Shown here in pieces: positions 15,957-23,854 of a stretch of 64,000 bases of DNA; the first letter of the stretch is position 1; each line of letters opens with the position of its first letter. The translations under genes were made by a program, and so were the position numbers. Location of the stretch: positions 62,001-126,000 of the forward strand of contig NZ_BLVZ01000018.1 in the NCBI RefSeq assembly GCF_015471405.1, given 5' to 3'. Below the pieces are notes generated by a model that saw only the letters and a list, made by a program, of their open reading frames with translations, made no database searches and had not been told where the DNA came from. Source of the DNA: Pseudomonas cichorii (lineage in GTDB: Bacteria > Pseudomonadota > Gammaproteobacteria > Pseudomonadales > Pseudomonadaceae).

Positions 15957-17069
15957 ATGACAACGAATGATGCCTGCGTCCCGGATGTGCCAGACGCACC
16001 GGTAACGTTCAGTAACCTCATCGAACTTGAATCCCGGGCGGCCAAGGTCATACCCACGGCGGGGTTCGAGTACATTGCACGCGGGGCTGGTGATGAGCAG
16101 ACCTTGCGTGAAAACCGGGAGGCATTCAGCCGAGCCTTCATCGATCAGAGAATCCTGACCGGCAAGGTCGTGGAGACATTGGAGACATCAATCCTCGGGG
16201 TCTCTTTACGCTCGCCCATTACGATCGCGGCAATGGCGTCGCAAGGTATTGCCCACCCCTCTGCTGAATCAGGCACTGCGATTGCGGCGGATCACGTCGG
16301 AACGCTGCTCTGCGTGAGCACCGTCTCGACCCAGAGCCTGGAAACCATTGCCGCAGCAAGCGCAGGGCCTAAGTGGTTTCAGCTTTACCTTACTCGCGAC
16401 GATGGTTTTAACCGCGAACTCCTCAACCGGGCACGAGCGGCAGGGTACACAGCCGTGGTGTTAACTGCCGATGTCACGGTCGGAGGCATCCGGGAGCACA
16501 ACCGTCGAAACGGATTCGATGCAGGACATCTGCGCGGGAATTTCATAGACGCCGCCGGTAACCCCCGCTGTACCGATCGATCGTTCCAACCCGCTTTGTC
16601 TCTGGATGCGATCAGTTACGCTCATGAGCACAGCGGGCTGCCTGTTGTCGTAAAAGGCGTGACCACAAGCCAGGATGCTCTTCGCGTCATTGAACACGGT
16701 GCCGCCGCGATCCAGGTTTCAAACCATGGAGGAAGGCAACTGGACGGTTCCCCGGCGGCCTTCACATCACTGCTACATGTGGCTGAGTCTGTTGAAGAAC
16801 GGGTTCCCATCATCTTTGACAGTGGCATCAGGCGCGGCACAGATGTGTTCAAAGCAATTGCAGCGGGCGCCGACGTAGTCGCATTGGGGCGCCCGGTGCT
16901 TTATGGCTTGGCGCTGGGAGGATGGCGAGGAGTAGTTTCCGTGCTCGAACATCTGGACAATGAGCTTCGTACGGTGATGCAACTGGCGGGTGCCGCAACT
17001 GTTGCAGACATCCGAAGCACCCGGCTTACTTTCGGCCTTACCGATCGGCAAATTCCTGGCTATGCGTAA
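15957..17069 (+). CDS. FMN-dependent alpha-hydroxy-acid oxidizing enzyme
   Basis: A 370-residue TIM-barrel flavoprotein of the lactate/glycolate/mandelate oxidase family. The active-site His257 lies in SNHGGRQLDG, and the FMN phosphate loop DSGIRRGTDVFKAIAAGAD and ALGRPVLYGLA are intact. It converts an L-2-hydroxyacid to a 2-oxoacid. It follows the binding lipoprotein by 41 bp on the same strand and probably shares its transcript. The neighbouring RraA-like and D-2-hydroxyacid dehydrogenase genes also act on 2-oxo/2-hydroxy acids, suggesting one catabolic route. Confidence 0.88.
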   Translation: MTTNDACVPDVPDAPVTFSNLIELESRAAKVIPTAGFEYIARGAGDEQTLRENREAFSRAFIDQRILTGKVVETLETSILGVSLRSPITIAAMASQGIAHPSAESGTAIAADHVGTLLCVSTVSTQSLETIAAASAGPKWFQLYLTRDDGFNRELLNRARAAGYTAVVLTADVTVGGIREHNRRNGFDAGHLRGNFIDAAGNPRCTDRSFQPALSLDAISYAHEHSGLPVVVKGVTTSQDALRVIEHGAAAIQVSNHGGRQLDGSPAAFTSLLHVAESVEERVPIIFDSGIRRGTDVFKAIAAGADVVALGRPVLYGLALGGWRGVVSVLEHLDNELRTVMQLAGAATVADIRSTRLTFGLTDRQIPGYA

Positions 17070-17159
17070 AGTCAGTTCCCCCCTCTGCAACTCTGGGAGT
17101 TGACGCCTCTGGTGCAGCTTGATGCGACTGGCCAGGACAGCCTGCGCGCTGTCACTGGC

Positions 17160-17201
17160 CACATACGAAAAACCTGCCGCCTCCCAGTCGCGCCAATCGG
17201 G
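17160..17201. repeat. 42-bp repeat, copy 2
   Basis: The counterpart of 10899-10940, about 90 bp after the hydroxyacid oxidase stop. No MITE half follows here, so the repeat is an independent unit. Both copies sit shortly after the end of a plus-strand enzyme gene. Confidence 0.6.
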
Positions 17202-17237
17202 AGTGGAGCCTGGGAGCCAGGGCGATGCGATCAGATA

Positions 17238-17915
17238 TCAGGAAGAAAACTCACACCCCTTCTGAACAAGCGACTTCATGACCCAGGATCGGTCATTTTC
17301 ACCCAGAGCTATCTGTTCGAGTTGCTTCTGTTCCGCGGCATGCTTGGCTGACGCGCGGTCATAAACGTCGCCGACCTGATCGAAAGGCACGCACAGCAAG
17401 CCATCACCATCGCCGATAATCAGGTCGCCTGGCTCTATGACCATGCCATCAAGAGCGATGGGCACGTTGACTTCGCCAGGGCCATCCTTGTAAGGCCCGC
17501 GGTGGGTGACGCCCGCTGCAAATACCGGAAAGTTGCCAGCGGCAATGCTGTCGGCATCACGGATCGCGCCATTGATCACAATCCCGGCAACGCCTTTCTT
17601 GATTGCATACGCAACCATCATCTCGCCAATAAGGGCATTGCTCAGATCCCCTCCTGCATCCACCACGATAACGTCTCCAGCCTGGGCGATATCGAGTGCA
17701 TGGTGAAGCATCAGATTGTCACCGGGCCGCGCCTTGACCGTGAGAGCGGGTCCGGCCAGCACACCCGTGCGGTGCATGGCATGGAGTCTGGTACCGCCAG
17801 CAGTCATGCGATGCATCGAGTCGCTGACGTTCGCGACAGGGACACTCCTGTAACGCTCAACCCACTCGGGAGCGACCTTGCGCTCTTGCTTCAGCACTCT
17901 AAAACCAATGGACAT
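17238..17915 (-). CDS. RraA-like protein (HMG/CHA aldolase family)
   Basis: A 225-residue RraA-fold protein. The core segments VVDAGGDLSNALIGEMM and GIVINGAIRDADSIA match the family's metal/oxoacid-binding loops, including the Arg-Asp of the aldolase members. Members cleave 4-hydroxy-4-methyl(or carboxy)-2-oxoglutarate-type acids or decarboxylate oxaloacetate; others bind RNase E. The hydroxyacid context favours an enzyme. Start 17915 has GAGGA 8 bp upstream. It is transcribed away from the dehydrogenase at 18258 across a spacer with an IclR-type palindrome. Confidence 0.82.
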   Translation of the reverse strand: MSIGFRVLKQERKVAPEWVERYRSVPVANVSDSMHRMTAGGTRLHAMHRTGVLAGPALTVKARPGDNLMLHHALDIAQAGDVIVVDAGGDLSNALIGEMMVAYAIKKGVAGIVINGAIRDADSIAAGNFPVFAAGVTHRGPYKDGPGEVNVPIALDGMVIEPGDLIIGDGDGLLCVPFDQVGDVYDRASAKHAAEQKQLEQIALGENDRSWVMKSLVQKGCEFSS

Positions 17916-18257
17916 TCGGCATTCCTCTTGTGTTTTTTGTGTGCCGTCGAGGTCCAACTGAACCAATTAAATGAAACGGCATTTCAAAATTAACACCTGT
18001 TTTTTATTCCCGCAAGATTGACCAGACTGAGCTCAAGGCAGAAAAGCTGCCGATGAATGGCTAAAAATAACCAAAACTCGCCTAATTAATTGACATAAAA
18101 CGGATTTCATTGTTTTCAGGCGTGACTTCTCAGAACGCAAAAAAGTCTTCGCAATATTTTTTATTGCAACGCCGTTTCATTATGCTAATTTCATCCCTGT
18201 CGAGACAGCCGAAATAACGGCAAAACCGCACTCAGACAAAAAGACCAAGGTGTGCAA
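17916..18257. other. 342-bp AT-rich divergent spacer
   Basis: No gene is seen. It holds the TGAAA/TTTCA palindrome at 17972, a related ATGAAACGGC in inverted orientation at 18171-18180, the small palindrome GCAATA-tttttt-TATTGC near 18151, and a TTGACA at about 18090 that could be the -35 of the dehydrogenase promoter. Confidence 0.55.
17972..17986. promoter_or_regulatory. Candidate IclR-family operator
   Basis: TGAAA-CGGCA-TTTCA is a perfect 5-bp-arm palindrome 57 bp upstream of the RraA-like start. The core ATGAAACGGC recurs inverted at 18171-18180, near the dehydrogenase start. It resembles operators of some IclR-family members (the KdgR box is TGAAAC...GTTTCA). The IclR gene at 20867 is the obvious candidate to bind. 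Confidence 0.45.
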
Positions 18258-19235
18258 ATGACTCAAACCCTCTTGTTGACCGGGCCTGAACTGACAGCCG
18301 AAGCCATGGCGTATGCCGCCTCTCAAGGTGTTCGGGTCGTGCCTACAACGCCATACACCCCCGCCGACGAGCTGACCGCAATCATCGCCAGTGAGCAGCC
18401 TGATGCAATTATCGTCAGGCAAGGCAAGCTGACGCGGGAAATGATCGATGCTTCCAGGAAACTGAAAATCATCGCAAAGCATGGCGTGGGCTATGACACC
18501 ATCGACATCGCCGCAGCTGCCGAGCGCAGCATTCCGGTCACGATTGCCCTGGGAGCCAACGCCCAATCCGTTGCAGAACATGCATTGGCCCTGATGTTCA
18601 GCGTTGCACGTCAGACCGCTCTTCTGGATGCCAGGATGCGCGACGGGCACTGGGACAAATCCACCTCTGTTGGCATAGAGCTGTCAGGCAAGACGCTGGG
18701 CCTTGTCGGGCTGGGTTCGATCGGCCGTATCCTGGCGGAACTGGTCGTCCCTCTGCGAATGGCAGTAAAGGTCTATGACCCCTACCTGAAAGAACTGCCT
18801 TCAATACCGGATATCCAGCTTGTCCGCGACTTCGATACATTGGTAGCAGACAGCGACATCATCAGCCTGCATTGCCCCCTGACCGACCAGAACCGCAACC
18901 TTTTCGGGGAAAAGCAATTCAACCGCATGCGCCCAGGCAGCATCCTGATCAACACTGCCCGAGGTGAACTGATTGATACCGATGCTCTGGTACAGGCACT
19001 CAGCACCCGCAAGATTGCCGGAGCCGGGCTGGATACATTCAACCCCGAGCCACCGCCTGCCGACTCACCGCTATGGGGGCTGCCGACTCTGGTAGCGACA
19101 CCTCATGTCGGGGCGAATACAGCAGAAGCACGAGATCGCGTGGGTTTACTGGCCGTACAGCAGATTGTGAACTTCTGGAACGGCACATCGCCTGACCCTC
19201 GCGCCGTAGTGAACCGCCACCTGTTTGAAAGCTGA
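18258..19235 (+). CDS. D-2-hydroxyacid dehydrogenase (phosphoglycerate dehydrogenase-like)
   Basis: A 325-residue NAD(P)-dependent dehydrogenase. It has the Rossmann motif GLVGLGSIGR, the catalytic Arg in NTARGELID, and the catalytic His in ATPHVGANT. It interconverts a D-2-hydroxyacid and a 2-oxoacid. ATG 18258 has AAGG 7 bp upstream; a GTG 6 bp earlier is less likely. It is followed after 82 bp by an MFS transporter on the same strand, a likely uptake-and-oxidation pair. The substrate is not determinable. Confidence 0.88.
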   Translation: MTQTLLLTGPELTAEAMAYAASQGVRVVPTTPYTPADELTAIIASEQPDAIIVRQGKLTREMIDASRKLKIIAKHGVGYDTIDIAAAAERSIPVTIALGANAQSVAEHALALMFSVARQTALLDARMRDGHWDKSTSVGIELSGKTLGLVGLGSIGRILAELVVPLRMAVKVYDPYLKELPSIPDIQLVRDFDTLVADSDIISLHCPLTDQNRNLFGEKQFNRMRPGSILINTARGELIDTDALVQALSTRKIAGAGLDTFNPEPPPADSPLWGLPTLVATPHVGANTAEARDRVGLLAVQQIVNFWNGTSPDPRAVVNRHLFES

Positions 19236-19317
19236 TCCCGCAAGCGCCCCGAAGCGCAGCGGGTGAAATTCATAAATCCATAACGCTTCTCCAAAAAAAA
19301 CAAAACGGGAGAGAGTC

Positions 19318-20655
19318 ATGTCCATCAGTTCCAACGAGATCAGCGCCCTTGAGCAATCAACGATGCGAAAGGTCGCATGGCGGTTATTACCCTTTCTGAT
19401 TCTCTGCTACCTGCTCGCGATCATCGATCGCGGCAACATCGGTATGGCGTCCTTGCAGATGAACCAGGATCTGGGTCTGACGCCCGCAATATTCGGACTT
19501 GCAAGCAGCCTGTTCTTTGTTTCGTACTTTCTTGTGGAGGTCCCGAGCAATCTGGCCTTGCAGAAGTTCGGTGCGCGGCGCTGGATCGCAAGGATCATGA
19601 TTACCTGGGGGCTTATTTCTGCGGGCACCGCTTTTGTCCAGGGAGCGAACTCTCTCTACGTCATGCGCTTCCTTTTAGGCGCAGCCGAAGCTGGCTTTTT
19701 TCCGGGAGTGCTGCTGTACCTCACCTACTGGCTGCCATCCGCCTACAGGGGACGCATGGTGGCAATCTTCATGGTGGCAATTCCGGGCGCCAACTTCATT
19801 GGCTCTCCTCTCTCAGGCCTTCTGCTGAGCATGGACGGCTGGCTGGGCATGCGAGGCTGGCACTGGCTTTTCATTCTTGAAGGGATTCCTGCCACCTTAC
19901 TGGGCATTGCCTGCCTGTTCGTACTCACAGACCGTCCTGAACAAGCACACTGGCTAAATGCAGAGCAACGGAACTGGCTGATCACTCGTCTCGACGAAGA
20001 GCGCGCCCGAAAAACAGCCATTGGCCACATCTCCCTCTGGAAGCTGCTGCGACACAAACATATCTGGGTCTTGGCTCTGATTTATTCGGGAGCGTCAGCC
20101 GCTGGCAGCACCATGAGTGTCTGGGCACCTCAACTGCTGAAAACATTCGGCCTGAGCAATATGGAAATCGGCCTGGTCAACGCCATTCCATACGGGCTGG
20201 CATCAGTGCTTATGATCGTATGGGGACGCAGCTCCGACAAAACCGGCGAACGGCGCTGGCACACCGCAACGACACTACTGCTCATCACGGTCGGACTATT
20301 GATGGCACTGGTAACGTCATCACTGGTCGCCACAGTATTCATGCTGAGCATGGTGTTGATCGGTGCCTACTCCATGAAGGGACCATTCTGGGCGCTGGTT
20401 TCAACCTGGCTGTCATCATCAACGGCCGCTGCAGGATTGGCAGCCGTAGGCGCCATGGCCAACCTGATTGGTGGAGGTGTGATGGTGAACGTTTACGGAG
20501 CCATACATAACTCCACAGGCAGCTATGCATTGGCGCTGCTGCCGCTTGCAGCCCTTTGTGCAGCGGGGGCAATCATGGTCTTGCTGATGGGACGAAAACA
20601 GCTTCTTGATTCAGCCGAAACCTCAGGATTTGAACGCAAGGCAAATGCCCACTGA
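19318..20655 (+). CDS. MFS transporter of the anion:cation symporter (ACS) type
   Basis: A 445-residue, 12-helix MFS protein resembling tartrate, phthalate and hexuronate permeases: the early CYLLAIIDRGNIGMASLQMNQDLG, the motif YRGRMVAIFMVA, and a long central loop rich in Arg/Glu (about 195-225). It would import an organic acid. GGGAGAG stands before the start. It lies between the hydroxyacid dehydrogenase and a terminator, with IclR further on. It is a paralogue of the transporter at 46129. Confidence 0.88.
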   Translation: MSISSNEISALEQSTMRKVAWRLLPFLILCYLLAIIDRGNIGMASLQMNQDLGLTPAIFGLASSLFFVSYFLVEVPSNLALQKFGARRWIARIMITWGLISAGTAFVQGANSLYVMRFLLGAAEAGFFPGVLLYLTYWLPSAYRGRMVAIFMVAIPGANFIGSPLSGLLLSMDGWLGMRGWHWLFILEGIPATLLGIACLFVLTDRPEQAHWLNAEQRNWLITRLDEERARKTAIGHISLWKLLRHKHIWVLALIYSGASAAGSTMSVWAPQLLKTFGLSNMEIGLVNAIPYGLASVLMIVWGRSSDKTGERRWHTATTLLLITVGLLMALVTSSLVATVFMLSMVLIGAYSMKGPFWALVSTWLSSSTAAAGLAAVGAMANLIGGGVMVNVYGAIHNSTGSYALALLPLAALCAAGAIMVLLMGRKQLLDSAETSGFERKANAH

Positions 20656-20678
20656 TCAAACAGCATCAACCTTTCAAT

Positions 20679-20716
20679 ACTGCCGCCAGGGTCAAACCTG
20701 AGCGGCAGTGCTTTTT
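20679..20716 (+). terminator. Rho-independent terminator after the MFS gene
   Basis: The 8-bp stem ACTGCCGC/GCGGCAGT has an inner CAGG/CCTG pairing and is followed by GCTTTTTG. It closes the dehydrogenase-MFS transcript before iclR. Confidence 0.85.
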
Positions 20717-20866
20717 GTGCCAGGAAAGTTTCCGCCCCCTTCCCCTTCCCGAAACCAAATAAGCTTTCTGCTCAGGTGCTTACGCATTGCTCCAAGCGGA
20801 CAATGGCAGTATTTTGCAGCGTAGTAATGCATCACCCGATGCCCACAACTACAAGGGGAAATCCAA

Positions 20867-21619
20867 ATGGTTAAAATCCGCCCGCGTCCCGCTGTCGCCG
20901 GGGTTGCATCGGCAGATCGGGTGCTGACCGTTCTTACTGCATTCAAGGTGGGCGATACGGCTTTGGAGCTTGCCGAGCTGGCCAATCGCACAGGGCTGAT
21001 CAAAAGCACCATCATGCGACTGATGGTCTCGCTGGAGAACTACGGACTGATCACCCGCATGGCGGACGGACGCTATCAACTCGCAACAGAAATCATGCGA
21101 TTGAACACTGTCTATCAGGATGGGCTCGATCTTGAGCGCCATATAACACCGCTGCTACACCGGCTGACTCAGGAAACAGGCGAAACCGCATCGTTCTATG
21201 TGCGCCATGGCGCTTACAGGATGTGCCTCTACCGGGTTAACTCACCGCACCACTTGCGCCTGCACCTGCAACCGGGCGACACCCGCCCCATGGACGGAGC
21301 TGCCGGGGCCGAAGCACTACGTACGCCCTACTCGCTGGCAGCGAAAATGATAAAACCCATCTATTCGGTAGGCGCCACGGACCCGCACGCATCCTCAATG
21401 TCACTGCCCATTTTTGGGCCGGGTGAAAACCTGATCGGGGCTCTGGTACTGTCAGGCCCGGCAAGTCGCTTGACAGCAGACCAGGCTAGAACCCTCCATC
21501 CGCTGTTTCAGAATGCAGCCCTTGAACTGACCCGCAGCCTGGGTGGCGATGCGCTTGCCATCGACCAGGATGAACCGGCGCCTAAGAAGCCGCGAGCACA
21601 AAAGCCCCCAAAAGCCTAA
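20867..21619 (+). CDS. IclR-family transcriptional regulator of the hydroxyacid cluster
   Basis: A 250-residue regulator with an N-terminal winged HTH (ADRVLTVLTAFKVGD through LIKSTIMRLMVSLENYGLI) and a C-terminal IclR effector domain. The C-terminus is a Lys/Pro/Arg-rich tail. It lies downstream of the MFS gene behind the terminator, with AAGGGGAAA before its start. By position it should control the 14.3-20.7 kb catabolic genes; the palindrome at 17972 fits. Confidence 0.85.
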   Translation: MVKIRPRPAVAGVASADRVLTVLTAFKVGDTALELAELANRTGLIKSTIMRLMVSLENYGLITRMADGRYQLATEIMRLNTVYQDGLDLERHITPLLHRLTQETGETASFYVRHGAYRMCLYRVNSPHHLRLHLQPGDTRPMDGAAGAEALRTPYSLAAKMIKPIYSVGATDPHASSMSLPIFGPGENLIGALVLSGPASRLTADQARTLHPLFQNAALELTRSLGGDALAIDQDEPAPKKPRAQKPPKA

Positions 21620-21786
21620 GAAGCAACCGCCACGCAGACGCGAGATTATCACCTCACGGCCGCCTCCATTATTCGATATGGCTCATATCTGCATGCGGAT
21701 TAACGCAATATATCGATGGGCTCTTCGCCTCTAGACTAGACCCTCCAGCCCCAAGAGGGCTCATGTACTCATGAAAAGGAGAACCC

Positions 21787-22839
21787 ATGACGGTCAAAGC
21801 CTACGGCGCCTACGCTGGCGATAAACCCCTTGAGTCACTGGAAATCACCCGCCGCGCTCCAGGCCCCCACGATGTTCAGGTCGATATCGCTTATTGCGGC
21901 ATTTGCCATTCTGACCTGCATCAGGTGCGTGGCGAATGGGCGGGCACTCAGTTCCCTTGCGTGCCAGGCCATGAAATTGTCGGGCGCGTGTCCGCAATCG
22001 GCAAGCACGTAAAAGGCTTCCAGCACGGCGATCTGGTCGGTATCGGCTGCATCGTCGACAGCTGCAAGCAGTGTGAAGAATGCGACTCGGGCCTCGAAAA
22101 CTACTGCGACGGCATGATCGGCACCTATAACTTCCCGACCCCGGATGCTCCCGGCTGGACCCTTGGCGGTTATTCGGAACAGATCGTGGTACACGAGCGC
22201 TACCTGCTGCGCATCCGTCACCCGGCTGAACAACTCGCCGCCGTGGCGCCGCTGCTCTGCGCGGGGATCACCACCTATTCACCGCTGCGCCACTGGCAGG
22301 CTGGCCCCGGCAAGAAAGTCGGGATTGTCGGTATCGGTGGCCTTGGCCATATGGGCATCAAGCTGGCTCATGCCATGGGCGCGCATGTGGTTGCTTTCAC
22401 CACCTCCGAATCCAAGCGCGAAGCGGCGAAAGCACTGGGCGCCGACGAGGTCGTCATCTCGCGCAACCCAGAGGAAATGGCCGCCCATGCCAAGAGCTTC
22501 GACCTGATCATCAATACCGTGGCAGCACCGCACAGCCTCGATGATTTCCTGGCGCTGTTGAAGCGTGACGGCACCTTGACTCTGGTTGGCGCCCCCGCTT
22601 CACCACACCCGTCCCCCGAGGTGTTCAACCTGATCTTCAAGCGTCGTTCGATCAGCGGCTCGATGATCGGCGGCATTCCTGAAACCCAGGAAATGCTGGA
22701 CTTCTGCGCCGAACACAACATCGTCTCGGACATCGAACTGGTGCGTGCCGACCAGATCAACGAAGCCTATGAGCGCATGCTCAAGGGTGACGTCAAATAC
22801 CGTTTCGTGATCGATAACACCACGCTGGCCAACGCCTGA
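21787..22839 (+). CDS. Zinc-dependent alcohol dehydrogenase/aldehyde reductase (YahK/CAD type)
   Basis: A 350-residue MDR alcohol dehydrogenase with intact metal sites. Catalytic zinc ligands are Cys40 and His62-Glu63 (CGICHSD, GHE); structural zinc ligands are Cys93, 96, 99 and 107. The nucleotide motif is GIVGIGGLGHMG. Members related to YahK reduce a broad range of aldehydes with NADPH. It is a single gene with AAAAGGAGA before the start and a 9-bp hairpin after it. The next operon encodes an aldehyde-type molybdo-hydroxylase, so the pair may handle the same aldehyde in opposite directions. Confidence 0.9.
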   Translation: MTVKAYGAYAGDKPLESLEITRRAPGPHDVQVDIAYCGICHSDLHQVRGEWAGTQFPCVPGHEIVGRVSAIGKHVKGFQHGDLVGIGCIVDSCKQCEECDSGLENYCDGMIGTYNFPTPDAPGWTLGGYSEQIVVHERYLLRIRHPAEQLAAVAPLLCAGITTYSPLRHWQAGPGKKVGIVGIGGLGHMGIKLAHAMGAHVVAFTTSESKREAAKALGADEVVISRNPEEMAAHAKSFDLIINTVAAPHSLDDFLALLKRDGTLTLVGAPASPHPSPEVFNLIFKRRSISGSMIGGIPETQEMLDFCAEHNIVSDIELVRADQINEAYERMLKGDVKYRFVIDNTTLANA

Positions 22840-22862
22840 ACCCAGGCATTAAATCCACAATC

Positions 22863-22901
22863 CGCACAGGCCGCGACCAGAGCATGGCCTCAGCCTGTGC
22901 G
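22863..22901. terminator. 9-bp hairpin after the alcohol dehydrogenase
   Basis: CGCACAGGC pairs with GCCTGTGCG across a 21-base loop, 23 bp after the stop. No T-run follows, so termination is probable but not certain. Confidence 0.5.
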
Positions 22902-23073
22902 CAGTTGAAGGGTATTTATCAATTTCACTCATATAGCCTAGAAACCAGGCGCCATGGAGCGTCCGTCAGTACGTGCTAACGTTTAAGCAGTGTTGCGCAA
23001 GTGAAACGCTTGCTTTTTGGCCCGCAAACAAATGGCACTCAAGGGCATTTCCCCACTGGATGGCTGGATAATC

Positions 23074-23562
23074 ATGGAACTGCAGATCAACGATAAGACC
23101 TATCAGGTCCAGGCCGAAGGCGATACCCCACTGCTGTGGGTCATTCGCGATGAACTCGGGCTGACCGGAACCAAGTACGGCTGCGGCCTTGCTCAATGCG
23201 GGGCCTGCTCCGTCCTGATCGACGGAGTGGCCGCACGCTCGTGCGTCGTTCCGATCCAGGGTGTCATCGGGCGCAAGATCACGACGATCGAAGCCATCGA
23301 AGAAGATGACGTAGGCAAGCGAGTGGTTGCCGCCTGGGTCAAGCATCAGGTCCCGCAATGCGGCTATTGCCAGTCAGGTCAGGTCATGGCCGCGACCTCA
23401 TTGCTCAAACAGGTTGCCCACCCTTCGGATGCAGAGATCGGAGCCGCGATGATCAACCTGTGTCGTTGCGGCACCTATAACTTCATCAATGCAGCCGTGC
23501 ATGAAGTGGCTGGCGAAAAGGTCGCGCTGTTTGAGCCCGCAGCCACTCCCGGCAAGTCTTGA
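23074..23562 (+). CDS. 2Fe-2S subunit of a molybdenum hydroxylase (IorA-like)
   Basis: A 162-residue protein with the two ferredoxin-like sites of xanthine oxidase-family small subunits: Cys37, 42, 45 and 57 (CGLAQCGAC) and Cys96, 99, 130 and 132 (CGYC, CRC). It passes electrons from the molybdenum cofactor subunit at 23855. Start 23074 is the usual N-terminus (MELQIND); an upstream in-frame extension lacks homology-like character. It is separated from the large subunit by a 292-bp gap that holds a MITE-like element. Confidence 0.9.
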   Translation: MELQINDKTYQVQAEGDTPLLWVIRDELGLTGTKYGCGLAQCGACSVLIDGVAARSCVVPIQGVIGRKITTIEAIEEDDVGKRVVAAWVKHQVPQCGYCQSGQVMAATSLLKQVAHPSDAEIGAAMINLCRCGTYNFINAAVHEVAGEKVALFEPAATPGKS

Positions 23563-23613
23563 GAACTGCACGAGGCGCAGACCTCGGCAATCGCGCTTCA
23601 GAAATCGTGATCC

Positions 23614-23800
23614 AGGCTCTGTACGAAAAGTCGGCGAGCGAAGGTCAGGCAAGGCAAAAACAGGCGAGGAACGGTCGGAGTCGCGCTCGACTTTACGTGT
23701 TGTAAATGAGCATTGCGATGGGGGCGCCGAGCCCGGACTCGCGCACGAGCCTGTTTTTAACGCAGCATCACCGAGCGCAGCCACTTTTCGTACAAAGCCT
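23614..23800. mobile_element. MITE-like non-autonomous element, 187 bp, inside a molybdo-hydroxylase operon
   Basis: The ends are imperfect terminal inverted repeats: AGGCTCTGTACGAAAAGT on the left, and the same with one change (AGGCTTTGTACGAAAAGT) read inward from the right. There is no coding capacity for a transposase. A half copy lies at 10964-11046. No clear target duplication is visible at either flank. The ends look like those of IS5-type elements, but I could not verify a parent element. Confidence 0.78.
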
Positions 23801-23854
23801 AGAACCTGAGCAATGGATGCGTCTTGAAAGAGATGGCAGCCTGAGGAAATCATA

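Noticed and set aside
22996..23018. GCAAG/CTTGC hairpin with TTTTT ahead of the Fe-S subunit gene as an attenuator
   Set aside because: The 5-bp stem is too weak to claim a terminator or attenuator.
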